A stretch of 64,000 nt of DNA, taken from assembly GCF_020181035.1 (NCBI RefSeq), contig NZ_JAIQYY010000018.1:1-64000 (forward strand). The letters run 5' to 3'. The notes beneath the pieces were generated by a model, which saw only the letters and a program-made list of their open reading frames with translations, had not been told where the DNA came from and did not search any database. A program made the position numbers and the translations under genes. This DNA comes from Streptomyces sp. CoH27. Lineage in GTDB: Bacteria; Actinomycetota; Actinomycetes; Streptomycetales; Streptomycetaceae. How positions within the stretch are numbered: position 1 is the stretch's first letter; each line of letters begins with the position of its first letter. This document shows, piece after piece, positions 8,838 through 17,787 of the stretch.

Positions 8838-10913
8838 TCACGCGCCCGACGCCAGAGCTCCCCTTCTCGGCTGGATACCGGAAGGCACCGCACGCGCGCG
8901 TGCCGGTGTTCCCGTCCAGCACGTTCCGCGGCGGGCGAGCAGGCGGTGGAGCCAGAGTTCCAGGGAGATCAGGTCGGCCAGGCCGTCCAGGGGGAGGGGT
9001 TCGCCCGCGGCTGCCGAGCGGAGGGCCTTGCGGACCACGCGGGCCTCCACCAGGCCCGCGTCGGCGAGCAGCGGGGTGGTGAAGAGGTCCAGCAGGGGGT
9101 CGGCCGCTCCGCGCAGGCCCGCGCGGGTGGCCGCGGCCGAGGAGGCGTGGGACGGGGCGCCCCAGCCGGCGGGCAGGCCGGTGACGCCGGCGCCCTCCAG
9201 GACCGTACGGAGGATGGCCGCACGGGCGCCGGGCTGGACGCGCAGGGCCTCGGGGAGGGCGCGGCAGGCTCGGACGACCTGGTTGTCGAGGAAGGGCGCG
9301 TGCAGGCGCTGGGAGCGGATCTCGGCGGCCTGTTCCAGGACGCGCAGGTCGGCGGCGCTGCGGGCGAGCGCGGCACGCGCGCGGTGTTCGCCGGGGCGCT
9401 GGGCGCCGGTGCCGGAGCGGTCCGCCTCCGCCTGGAGCAGAACCGATACTTCGGCCAGTGCCTCCCCTGTCAGCCAGCGGGCGGCCGGCCCGGGTCTGGC
9501 CCAGGTCAGCGCGGCCAGGGACGCGCCGACCGCCCCCTTGGGCTCGTCGAAGCGGCGCCGCATCAGCCGCTCGGCCAGCTCCTCCAGGCCGGCCCGGTAG
9601 GGCGTGCGGGCGAGGCGCCGGGCCGCGCCGTACACGCGCGCGGGGACCATCACCGAGCCGTCGGCCTTGGCGAGGGCGGCGACCGGCCGGACCAGATGGC
9701 GGCGTTTGCGGTCCATGAGGAGGTCGGCGAGGCGGGCGGGGTGGGCGTCGAGGACCTGGCGGGCGCCGTGCCCGGTGAAGTGGTCGGCGCTGCCGGAGGC
9801 GAGGCGGGCGCGGTGCCGGGCGGCCGTGACCAGGGAGGGGCCCGGTTCGTCGGTGAGGGGGCCGTCGAGGTCGGCGTACGGCAGGGTCTCCTCGGCGCCG
9901 GTGACGACCACGTGGTGCAGGCGGGGGTTGGCGGCCAGGGCTCCCGCGCGTTCGAGTTCGGCCTCGCGGCCGCCCACGGCCAGGTCGTTGAAGGTGACGG
10001 CGAGGAGCCGTTCGCCCGCGCCCGTGCGGTGGCCGAGCAGCGTGCCGGGGCGACCGGGCAGTCCGGCGGCCAGCAGGGCGAGGGTGCCGGAGGCGGGCCC
10101 GCCGGAGAGGTCGGCGCCGATGCCGGGCGCGGGCATCCCGCGCCGGGCCCGCCGCTCGGCCGGGCCCATGCCGGGCACCGGCCCGGGGTCGAGGTCGGGT
10201 ACGTGCCGGGGTGCCGACAAGCGCGCGCGTACCGCTTCCACGAGGGCGTCCCGTACGGCGTCCACGGCGTGGTCGGGGTCGGCGGCGGGCGCGGCCACGG
10301 CGAGGGAGGCGACGGGCTCGTACCCGGCGATCTCGCGCGCTCCGGCGCGCAGCACGAGCGCGTGCCCCGGCGGAACCCGGCGTACGCCCTCGTACGGGGT
10401 GGTGTCGCGCAGCGCGGCGGGTACGTCGGGGGCGGCGAGCAGGGCGGCGAGGTGACCGAAGTCGAGGTTGGCCTCGATGAGGTCGGCGAGGGGCAGCGCG
10501 GCAGTGGCGTAGGCGGTGCCGCCGGCCCAGGGGGTGTGGAAGACCGGGCGGGCGCCCGCGAGGTCGCCGCAGACGGTGATGCGCCGGCCGACCTGGACGA
10601 CGGCCGTGTAGCTGCCGGGCCAGGCGGTCAGATGGCGCAGTGCGCCCCCGCGCGCGGTGAACAGCGCACGCCGCAGTTCCTCGTCGGAGGCGCCGCAGAT
10701 GCCGAGGACGGCGATGCGGTTGTCCGCGTCGGCCTTGACCACGCGCACCTCGTCCGGGCGCCAGTCGCCGACGGCCCACAGCGGGTCGGGGTCGCCCCAC
10801 AGGAGCTGGGAGCCGACGGGGTGCAGGGTCTCGCCGTCGTCACCGGTGGCGCCCGCGGAGCCGATCCCGGCGACGCGCGGGGCGGTGCTGCTCCAACCCA
10901 CCAACCACCGCAT
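8838..10913 (-). CDS. Asparagine-synthase-related protein (amidotransferase-like, no N-terminal Cys)
   Basis: About 691 residues. The N-terminal ~190 residues resemble the Ntn glutaminase-like half of class B asparagine synthetases, but the protein starts MRWLVGW and lacks the catalytic Cys2, so it should not hydrolyse glutamine. The middle and C-terminal parts (ADLSGGPASGTLALLAAGL, then SQRLHAPFLDN) match the synthetase domain, with the SGG segment in the place of the ATP pyrophosphatase loop. The same layout is seen in lasso-peptide macrolactam synthetases and beta-lactam synthetases. No precursor peptide, RRE or leader protease is adjacent, so the substrate is unknown. ATG 10913 has GGAGG 5 bp upstream. 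Confidence 0.8.
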   Translation of the reverse strand: MRWLVGWSSTAPRVAGIGSAGATGDDGETLHPVGSQLLWGDPDPLWAVGDWRPDEVRVVKADADNRIAVLGICGASDEELRRALFTARGGALRHLTAWPGSYTAVVQVGRRITVCGDLAGARPVFHTPWAGGTAYATAALPLADLIEANLDFGHLAALLAAPDVPAALRDTTPYEGVRRVPPGHALVLRAGAREIAGYEPVASLAVAAPAADPDHAVDAVRDALVEAVRARLSAPRHVPDLDPGPVPGMGPAERRARRGMPAPGIGADLSGGPASGTLALLAAGLPGRPGTLLGHRTGAGERLLAVTFNDLAVGGREAELERAGALAANPRLHHVVVTGAEETLPYADLDGPLTDEPGPSLVTAARHRARLASGSADHFTGHGARQVLDAHPARLADLLMDRKRRHLVRPVAALAKADGSVMVPARVYGAARRLARTPYRAGLEELAERLMRRRFDEPKGAVGASLAALTWARPGPAARWLTGEALAEVSVLLQAEADRSGTGAQRPGEHRARAALARSAADLRVLEQAAEIRSQRLHAPFLDNQVVRACRALPEALRVQPGARAAILRTVLEGAGVTGLPAGWGAPSHASSAAATRAGLRGAADPLLDLFTTPLLADAGLVEARVVRKALRSAAAGEPLPLDGLADLISLELWLHRLLARRGTCWTGTPARARAVPSGIQPRRGALASGA

Positions 10914-11613
10914 CGACGCCTCCACAGGCTGTGGACAACCAGTGCACCGCAGGAACCGGTCCCCATGCTGCCATGAAGGACGCGCTGAGGAGGGGCGGCG
11001 GCACCGGCTTCGATCGAGGGAAACGCGCGCGGAGTTCGAGCGGGGTCCGCGGAAGGGGCGAGGACCAGGGGTGATGAGTTCTGGTCGAATGCGCCCCCTG
11101 TACGCTCCCCCAAAACGCCCTTCGCGCCCTCAAGTTGCATGGTCGGAACGGATGTACGCCGCCACGGGCCGGGGCGATTTTCAGCCAAATACACAGAGCG
11201 AAGGCGGAATTGAGCACGCTCCGTACAGGCCTGCGGAGCGCGCGGTGGCGCGGACACGCGCACAGTCCGGGAGGCGGGCATCGCCTCCCGGACCGGTCCG
11301 CCACCCGCGGGGATGAAGGTGGCGGTGTCCCCCAGCCCACTGGATCCAGTACAGCGGGCCGACCCACGCAGAGCCATGGAACCGCTCCCCCGATGGCCGG
11401 AGAAGAGCGCACGGACGGGCGCACGGCCACACGCACGGGGGCACGCGGCGACGGGCCGTGCACGGTGCGTACAGGACCGTACTTCCGTACGGACCACAAT
11501 CCCGCCATCCGGAACAATGCCCCTTAACGCTTGGGATGCGGCGAACTACGCTGGGTTTACGAATGCCGCGTGGTTATGCCAGCGCGGCAGCCGTCTGTGT
11601 CGAGGGGTGGCGC
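10914..11613. other. 700-bp divergent intergenic region
   Basis: No convincing coding sequence. It lies between two divergent genes and must hold promoters for both. A perfect 11-bp stem hairpin with loop GGCAT is at 11266-11292 (TCCGGGAGGCG / CGCCTCCCGGA). Open frames crossing it are short and lack ribosome sites. Confidence 0.5.
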
Positions 11614-13038
11614 ATGTCCAGGGAGCAACGCGGGCCGAACGAAAAGCTCGGCGCCGTTCTCGCCCTCGCGGGAATCAGCAACGCAGGACTCGCGCGGCGC
11701 GTCAACGACCTTGGCGCTCAACGCGGGTTGACTCTTCGCTACGACAAGACGTCGGTGGCGCGCTGGGTGTCGAAAGGCATGGTGCCGCAGGGTGCCGCGC
11801 CGCACCTCATCGCCGCCGCGATCGGCCAGAAGCTCGGCCGCCCGGTGCCGCTCCACGAGATCGGCCTGGCGGACGCGGATCCCGCGCCCGAAGTGGGCCT
11901 CGCCTTCCCCAGAGACGTCGGACAGGCGGTGAAGTCGGCGACGGAGCTCTACCGTCTCGACCTCGCCGGGCGCCGGGCCGGCTCCGGCGGCATCTGGCAG
12001 TCGCTCGCCGGATCGTTCGCGGTGAGCGCATACGCAACGCCTGCCTCACGGTGGCTGATAACCCCCGCCGACAGCTCGGTCGCGCGCGAGGCCGGCTCCG
12101 CCGAAGGCTCCGCGGCACCGATCAAAGTCGGCCACAGCGATGTGCAGAAGCTGCGGGAGGCCGCCGAGGACGCCCGGCGCTGGGACTCCAAGTACGGGGG
12201 CGGGGACTGGCGTTCGTCGATGGTCCCGGAGTGCCTGCGGGTGGAGGCGGCACCGCTGCTGCTCGGCTGCTACTCCGACGAAGTGGGCCGCGCCCTGTTC
12301 GGGGCGTCCGCCGAACTGACCCGGCTCGCCGGGTGGATGGCCTTCGACACGGGCCAGCAGGAGGCGGCGCAGCGGTACTACATCCAGGCGCTGCGGCTCG
12401 CGCGCGCGGCGGCGGACGTCCCGCTGGGGGGCTACGTGCTCGCGTCCATGTCGTTGCAGGCGACGTACCGGGGATTCGGGGACGAGGGCGTCGACCTGGC
12501 GCAGGCCGCCCTGGAGCGCAACCGGGGGCTGGCCACCGCGCGGACGATGAGTTTCTTCCGGCTGGTCGAGGCACGGGCCCACGCGCGCGCGGGAGACGCA
12601 CAGGCGGCGGGCGCGGCGCTGAAGGCGGCCGAGGGGTGGCTGGAGCGGTCCCGGGAGGGGGACAACGATCCGACGTGGCTTGGTTTTTATGGGTATGACC
12701 GGTTCGCGGCAGATGCGGCCGAGTGCTATCGGGATCTGAAGGCGCCCCGGCAGGTACGGAGGTTCACGGAACAGGCCCTGTCGAAGCCGACGGAGGAGTT
12801 CGTGCGATCGCACGGGCTGCGGCTGGTCGTCTCCGCCGTCGCCGAGCTGGAGTCCGGGAATCTCGACGCGGCCTGCGAGCAGGGGGTGCGGGCCGTGGAG
12901 GTGGCCGGACGGATCTCCTCGGCCCGGACCACCGAGTACGTGAAGGATCTGCTGCACCGGCTGGAGCCGTACGGGGACGAGCCCCGGGTGGTGGAGTTGC
13001 GGGAGCGGGCCCGTCCGCTGCTGATGGCCCCCGCCTGA
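11614..13038 (+). CDS. HTH/TPR-like regulatory protein (streptomycete sporulation-associated type)
   Basis: About 474 residues. The N-terminal ~70 residues resemble a helix-turn-helix module (LALAGISNAGLARRVNDLGA, then TSVARWVSKGMVPQ). The remainder is helical with repeated Ala-rich ~35-residue units (AQRYYIQALRLARAAADVPL; VDLAQAALERNRGLATARTM) like tetratricopeptide repeats. Close relatives in Streptomyces are, from memory, annotated as sporulation-associated or regulator-like proteins; I cannot confirm a function. ATG 11614 has GAGGGG about 6 bp upstream. An upstream in-frame ATG at 11458 would add 52 unconvincing residues. Confidence 0.75.
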   Translation: MSREQRGPNEKLGAVLALAGISNAGLARRVNDLGAQRGLTLRYDKTSVARWVSKGMVPQGAAPHLIAAAIGQKLGRPVPLHEIGLADADPAPEVGLAFPRDVGQAVKSATELYRLDLAGRRAGSGGIWQSLAGSFAVSAYATPASRWLITPADSSVAREAGSAEGSAAPIKVGHSDVQKLREAAEDARRWDSKYGGGDWRSSMVPECLRVEAAPLLLGCYSDEVGRALFGASAELTRLAGWMAFDTGQQEAAQRYYIQALRLARAAADVPLGGYVLASMSLQATYRGFGDEGVDLAQAALERNRGLATARTMSFFRLVEARAHARAGDAQAAGAALKAAEGWLERSREGDNDPTWLGFYGYDRFAADAAECYRDLKAPRQVRRFTEQALSKPTEEFVRSHGLRLVVSAVAELESGNLDAACEQGVRAVEVAGRISSARTTEYVKDLLHRLEPYGDEPRVVELRERARPLLMAPA

Positions 13039-13117
13039 GCCGCGAACACCGGACGTCCGGCGCGTTTGAAGGCGTTGTCAGTGGCGCAGTGCACTATCGA
13101 GGTGGGAGGTGGTGCAG

Positions 13118-14326
13118 GTGCCGGTCGGTGCGTACGACTGTGATGTGCTCGTGGTCGGCGGGGGGATCGTCGGGCTGTCGACGGCGTATGCGATCACGCG
13201 CGCCGCGCCGGGGACGCGCGTGACCGTGCTGGAGAAGGAGCCGGGCCCGGCCCGGCACCAGACGGGCCGCAACAGCGGAGTGATCCACAGCGGGATCTAC
13301 TACCGTCCGGGCTCGCTCAAGGCGCGGTACGCGGTGCGGGGCGCGGCCGAGATGGTGAAGTTCTGCGCCGAGTACGGCATCGCGCACGCCGTCACCGGCA
13401 AGCTGATCGTCGCCACCGAGCGCGAGGAGCTGCCCCGGCTGCACGCGCTCGTGCAGCGCGGCCGGGAGAACGGGATTCCCGTGCGGGAGCTGGGCGCCGC
13501 GCAGATCGGTGAGTACGAGCCGGAGGTGCGCGGGCTCGCCGCCATACACGTCGGTACGACGGGTGTGTGCGACTACGTGGGGGTCGCCCGGCAGCTGGCG
13601 CGGGCCTCGGGGGCCGAGATCCGGTACGGGGCGCGGGTCGTCCGGGTCGACCGGCGCCCCGAGCTCGGGGTCGCCGTGCTGACCTCGGGCGGGGAGATCG
13701 TGCGGGCGCGCGTGCTGGTGAACTGCGCCGGGCTGTACTGCGACGAGGTGGCCCGGCTGACCGGGGACGAGCCCGGGATGCGGATCGTGCCCTTCCGCGG
13801 GGAGTACTACGAGCTGGCGCGGCCGGAGCTGGTGCGGGGGCTGGTGTATCCGGTGCCGGATCCCGCCTTCCCGTTCCTCGGTGTGCATCTCACGCGCGGG
13901 ATCGATGGAGGCGTGCACATCGGGCCGAACGCGGTGCCGGCGCCGGCCCGGGAGGGGTACGGGTGGGGGGTCGTACGGCCCCGGGAGCTGGCCGGGACCC
14001 TGGCGTGGCCGGGGTCGTGGGCGATCGCCCGGCAGCACTGGAGATACGGCGCGGGTGAGCTGCGCCGCTCGCTGTCGAAGGGAGCGTTCCTGGAGGCGGT
14101 GCGCAGGCTGCTGCCCGGGGTGGAGTCGGACGACCTGGTACGGGCCCCTGCCGGGGTGCGGGCGCAGGCGGTTCTGCGGGACGGGACGCTGGTGGACGAC
14201 TTCCTCATCCGGGAGGGAGAGCGGGCCGTGCACGTACTGAACGCACCCTCGCCCGCGGCGACAGCTTCGCTGCCCATCGGGCGGGAAGTCGGGCGCCGGG
14301 TTCTTGATCTGCTCGGCCGGCTGTAG
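13118..14326 (+). CDS. lhgO: L-2-hydroxyglutarate oxidase-like FAD protein
   Basis: About 402 residues of the DAO/LhgO flavoprotein family. An FAD site VLVVGGGIVGLSTAYAIT begins near residue 9, followed by QTGRNSGVIHSGIYY, a highly typical LhgO segment, and C-terminal substrate/FAD contacts in GVRAQAV and FLIREGERAVHVLNAPSPAAT. It should oxidise L-2-hydroxyglutarate to 2-oxoglutarate, passing electrons to oxygen or a quinone. GTG 13118 is chosen because GGGAGG lies about 8 bp upstream; GTG 13109 would overlap that site. The trmB gene follows on the same strand. Confidence 0.88.
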   Translation: MPVGAYDCDVLVVGGGIVGLSTAYAITRAAPGTRVTVLEKEPGPARHQTGRNSGVIHSGIYYRPGSLKARYAVRGAAEMVKFCAEYGIAHAVTGKLIVATEREELPRLHALVQRGRENGIPVRELGAAQIGEYEPEVRGLAAIHVGTTGVCDYVGVARQLARASGAEIRYGARVVRVDRRPELGVAVLTSGGEIVRARVLVNCAGLYCDEVARLTGDEPGMRIVPFRGEYYELARPELVRGLVYPVPDPAFPFLGVHLTRGIDGGVHIGPNAVPAPAREGYGWGVVRPRELAGTLAWPGSWAIARQHWRYGAGELRRSLSKGAFLEAVRRLLPGVESDDLVRAPAGVRAQAVLRDGTLVDDFLIREGERAVHVLNAPSPAATASLPIGREVGRRVLDLLGRL

Positions 14327-14371
14327 CTCTCGGTCGGTCCGGTGGTGGTGGGCCGTAAAATTGGTCGCACT

Positions 14372-15193
14372 GTGGCTGACTCCCTCAACACCCCCGATGT
14401 CCCCGCCCCGGCGGCGCCCCACGCACCCGGTGTGTCCATCCGGCACACCCGGGCCAAGGGGGAGCCGCGGTTTCCGGACGGGCCCAAGGCCGATCCCGCC
14501 GGGTCGCACTTCGAGCGGCGGATCCGGAGTTTTCAGCCTCGGCGCAGCCGGGTGACGGCGGGGCAGGCCGATGCGCTGCAGCGGCTGTGGCCCGTGTGGG
14601 GGCTCGACATCGACGGGCAGCGGGTCATCGACCTGCGTGAGCTGTTCGGGAACGACCGCCCCGTCGTGCTGGAGATCGGCTTCGGCATGGGGGAGGCCAC
14701 CGCGCAGATGGCCGCCGGGGACCCGGACACCAATGTCCTCGCCGTCGACGTGCACACCCCGGGGCAGGGCAATCTGCTGGGCCTCGCCGACCGCGACGGA
14801 CTGACGAACGTCCGGGTCGGCAACGGGGACGCGATCATCCTGCTCAGGGAGATGCTCGCACCCGACTCGCTGGACGGACTGCGGGTGTACTTCCCGGACC
14901 CCTGGCCCAAGAAGCGGCACCACAAGCGGCGGCTCATCCAGCCCGAGTTCCTGACGCTCGCCGCGACCCGGCTGAAGCCCGGCGCGCTGCTGCACTGCGC
15001 GACCGACTGGGAGCCGTACGCCGAGCAGATGCTCGACGTGCTCAGCGCGCATCCCGACTTCGAGAACACCCAGGCGGACGGCGGCTACGCACCGCGCCCC
15101 GAGTTCCGGCCGCTGACCCGTTTCGAGGGGCAGGGACTGGACAAGGGTCATGTGGTGAACGACCTGCTGTTCCGACGCGTATCGCATCCGTGA
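14372..15193 (+). CDS. trmB: tRNA (guanine-N7)-methyltransferase TrmB
   Basis: About 273 residues. It makes m7G46 in the tRNA variable loop using S-adenosylmethionine. The SAM-binding fold starts with VVLEIGFGMGEATAQMA; the catalytic/tRNA-binding motif YFPDPWPKKRHHKRRL is fully conserved. An N-terminal extension of about 50 residues is usual in actinobacteria. GTG 14372 is preferred; GTG 14342 is also in frame. The stop codon overlaps the first of three 21-bp direct repeats. Confidence 0.93.
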   Translation: MADSLNTPDVPAPAAPHAPGVSIRHTRAKGEPRFPDGPKADPAGSHFERRIRSFQPRRSRVTAGQADALQRLWPVWGLDIDGQRVIDLRELFGNDRPVVLEIGFGMGEATAQMAAGDPDTNVLAVDVHTPGQGNLLGLADRDGLTNVRVGNGDAIILLREMLAPDSLDGLRVYFPDPWPKKRHHKRRLIQPEFLTLAATRLKPGALLHCATDWEPYAEQMLDVLSAHPDFENTQADGGYAPRPEFRPLTRFEGQGLDKGHVVNDLLFRRVSHP

Positions 15194-15260
15194 TCACGCG
15201 TCATCCAGCCACGATCACACGTAGTTCAGCACTGATCACGAATGGTTCAACCGTGATCGG
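15192..15260. repeat. Three and a half 21-bp degenerate direct repeats
   Basis: GATCAC recurs at 15192, 15213 and 15234, and GATCGG at 15255, each exactly 21 bp (two helical turns) apart. Between them TTCA recurs in the second and third units. The array starts at the trmB stop codon and precedes the PrsW-like gene. It may be an operator array or a degenerate tandem repeat. Confidence 0.7.
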
Positions 15261-15349
15261 CCGGCCGTCCGGCATTTCTTGATCAAGCCGGGCAGCCGGT
15301 CCGATAATCCGCTCCAGCCCCTCGTCCCGCCACCGTTAGGGTCGATGCC

Positions 15350-16726
15350 GTGGCCACCAGTCCGATCAGTACTCCGTATCCGGCGTATCCCCCGCGTCCC
15401 GACGGTGCGGTGCTCCGCCATCCGCACTGGTGGCAGCGCGGCTGGGTGCGGTACGGGGCGCTGATCACGCTGCTGGCGCTGTCCGGGCTGGTGATCCTCG
15501 CGCTGGTGCGCCGGCAGACCGGTACCGAGGGGTTCCTGGTCGGGCTCGGGCTGGCCGTGCTGCCCGTGCCGTGGCTCATCGCCGCGTTCCGCTGGCTGGA
15601 CCGGGTGGCGCCGGGCCCCTGGCGGAACCTGGTCTTCGCGTTCGCCTGGGGTGCCTGCGCGGCGGCGCTGATAGCCATCGTCGCCAACAGCTTCGCGACC
15701 AGGTGGATAGCCACCGCCACCGCCGACCCGGCCGGTGCCGACACCCTCGGCGCCACCGTGATAGCGCCGATCGTCGAGGAGTCCGCCAAGGCCGCCGCCG
15801 TACTGCTCGTGTTCCTCTTCCGCAGACGTGACTTCACCGGGATCGTCGACGGGGTGGTGATCGCGGGCATCACCGCCACCGGCTTCGCGTTCACCGAGAA
15901 CATCCTCTACCTCGGTACGGCCTTCGGGGCCGACCAGCTCTCCGGCGACAGCGGCATCGCCTCCGTCACCGCCGCCACCTTCTTCGTGCGCATCGTGATG
16001 TCGCCGTTCGCGCACCCCCTCTTCACCACCATGACCGGCCTCGGCTTCGGGTTCTCCGCGTTCGCGGCGCAGCGGCGGCGCGCACGCCGCGTGCTGCTGC
16101 CGGTCTGCGGGCTGCTGCTCGCGATGAGCATGCACGCCTTGTGGAACGGCTCCTCCACGTTCGGCGAGTTCGGGTTCTTCGCCGTCTACGGCTGCTTCAT
16201 GGTGCCCGTGTTCGGGCTGCTGACCTGGCTGGCCGTCTGGACGCGGCAGCGGGAGCTGCGGACCGTGCGCGAGGAGCTGCCGGCGTATGTGCTGGCCGGG
16301 TGGCTGGGGCCGGCCGAGCCGTTCGCGCTGGGGTCGATGCGGGCGCGGCGGGCGGCGCGGGACTTCGCCCGGCACCACGGCGGGAAGCCGGCGGCGCGCG
16401 AGGTGGCGCGGTACGAGGCCACCGCCACGCAGCTCGCCCTGCTGCGGCGCCGGGGGCGCCAGGGGAGGGCCGGGGGCGACTTCGTCGTACGGGAGCGGGA
16501 GTTGCTGGACGAGCTGTGGCGGCGCAGGGACGTGGCGCGGCCGGCTCTGGAGTACGCGGCGCGTGCGGCTGCTCCGGCTCCGGTGTACTGGGCTCAGCCG
16601 CAGTACGGATACGGGTACGGGTACGGGTATCCGGCGGTGCCCTTCCCCACGCAGAACGCGCAGAACACGCCCAGCGCGCACAGCACGCACGACGCGTACA
16701 ACCCGTACAACCCGTACCGGTCGTAG
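15350..16726 (+). CDS. PrsW-family intramembrane metalloprotease
   Basis: A 458-residue polytopic membrane protein with about eight to nine hydrophobic helices. It carries the PrsW signatures: EESAK near residues 143-147, FTEN near 181-184, and downstream HPLFT and HALWNG histidine motifs. In Bacillus, PrsW performs site-1 cleavage of the anti-sigma factor RsiW; in actinobacteria the substrates are mostly unknown. The C-terminal ~130 residues are cytoplasmic-looking, ending in a Gly/Tyr repeat (YGYGYGYGYP) and Asn/Thr-rich tail. GTG start. Cleavage of the fused sigma factor at 6802-8754 is an attractive but untested link. Confidence 0.85.
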   Translation: MATSPISTPYPAYPPRPDGAVLRHPHWWQRGWVRYGALITLLALSGLVILALVRRQTGTEGFLVGLGLAVLPVPWLIAAFRWLDRVAPGPWRNLVFAFAWGACAAALIAIVANSFATRWIATATADPAGADTLGATVIAPIVEESAKAAAVLLVFLFRRRDFTGIVDGVVIAGITATGFAFTENILYLGTAFGADQLSGDSGIASVTAATFFVRIVMSPFAHPLFTTMTGLGFGFSAFAAQRRRARRVLLPVCGLLLAMSMHALWNGSSTFGEFGFFAVYGCFMVPVFGLLTWLAVWTRQRELRTVREELPAYVLAGWLGPAEPFALGSMRARRAARDFARHHGGKPAAREVARYEATATQLALLRRRGRQGRAGGDFVVRERELLDELWRRRDVARPALEYAARAAAPAPVYWAQPQYGYGYGYGYPAVPFPTQNAQNTPSAHSTHDAYNPYNPYRS

Positions 16727-16766
16727 ACCTTCGGGCCGCGGTGGGTCCGGCACCGCCGGACGGGCA

Positions 16767-17711
16767 TCAGGCCGACGCCGCGGTCAGCTGCGCGACCTCC
16801 TCCTCCGTCAGCCTCAGGTCCGCCACGCCCAGCAGCGCGGGGAGCTGGTCGACCGTGCGGGCCGAGGCGATCGGGGCCGTGACCGTCGGCTGTGCCGCGA
16901 GCCAGGCCAGGGCGACCGTGGCGACGGGGGCCTCGTGGGCGGCGGCGATCTCGTCGAGGGCGGCGAGTACCTTCTGGCCGCGCTCGGACTCGGCGTGCTT
17001 CTGGGCCCCTTCGGCGCGGGCGCTGTCGACCTTCGTACCGGGGCGGTACTTGCCGGTCAGGAAGCCCGAGGCGAGGGCGAAGTACGGCACCGCAGAGAGG
17101 TTCTCCTTGGCGGCCAGGTCCTGCAGCTCGCCCTCGTAGGTGTCGCGGGAGACGAGGTTGTAGTGCGGCTGGAGGGCGACGTAGCGGGCCAGGCCCTCGC
17201 GGTCGGAGAAGTCGAGGGAGGCCTGAAGGCGCTCGGCGCTGATGTTGGAGGCGGCGATGTGCCGGACCTTGCCCGCCTTCACGAGCTCGTCGAGGGCGCC
17301 GATGATCTCCTCGACCGGGATCTCGGGCTTGTCGAAGTGGGTGTAGTAGAGGTCGATGTAGTCGGTGCCCAGGCGGCTCAGGGAGGCGTCGGCGGCGGCC
17401 TTGATGTTGGCGGCGGACAGGCCCTGGAACTGCGGGTGCTGGCTGACCTTGGTGGCGATGACGACGTCGGAGCGGTTGCCGCGGGCCTTGACCCACTTGC
17501 CGATGATCGTCTCGGACTCGCCGCCCTGGTTGCCCTCGGCCCATGCGGAGTAGAAGTCGGCGGTGTCGATGAAGTTGCCGCCCGCCGCCGTGTAGGCGTC
17601 GAGGACGGCGAAGGAGGTCTCCTCGTCGGCGGTCCAGCCGAAGACGTTCCCGCCGAGGGCGAGGGGGAAGACCTGAAGGTCGGAGGAACCGAGTGTGCGC
17701 AAGGAAGTCAT
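16767..17711 (-). CDS. Aldo/keto reductase
   Basis: About 314 residues with the (beta/alpha)8 aldo-keto reductase pattern of the YghZ/Gpr-like group: FIDTADFYSAWAEGNQ with Asp-Tyr of the catalytic tetrad, then VVIATKVSQHPQF with the Lys, then YIDLYYTHFDKPE with the His. A C-terminal NADPH-binding segment includes PIASARTVDQL. It reduces aldehydes or ketones with NADPH; the substrate is not predictable. ATG 17711 with GGAG close upstream is preferred over an ATG at 17768. It converges with the PrsW gene. Confidence 0.9.
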   Translation of the reverse strand: MTSLRTLGSSDLQVFPLALGGNVFGWTADEETSFAVLDAYTAAGGNFIDTADFYSAWAEGNQGGESETIIGKWVKARGNRSDVVIATKVSQHPQFQGLSAANIKAAADASLSRLGTDYIDLYYTHFDKPEIPVEEIIGALDELVKAGKVRHIAASNISAERLQASLDFSDREGLARYVALQPHYNLVSRDTYEGELQDLAAKENLSAVPYFALASGFLTGKYRPGTKVDSARAEGAQKHAESERGQKVLAALDEIAAAHEAPVATVALAWLAAQPTVTAPIASARTVDQLPALLGVADLRLTEEEVAQLTAASA

Positions 17712-17787
17712 GCTCCACATCAACACCGGCGGAGGATGATCGCATTCCACCGCCGGCGCCGAGTTCACACGAATGCCATGGTCCGGC

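Noticed and set aside
7312..10976. Very long open frames on both strands across the sigma and asparagine-synthase-like genes
   Set aside because: Both are shadows of real genes; their translations are Arg/Pro/Gly-rich and contain no domain motifs.
8838..11613. Lasso-peptide biosynthetic cluster
   Set aside because: Only the synthetase-like gene is present; no precursor, RRE protein or leader protease lies within several kb.
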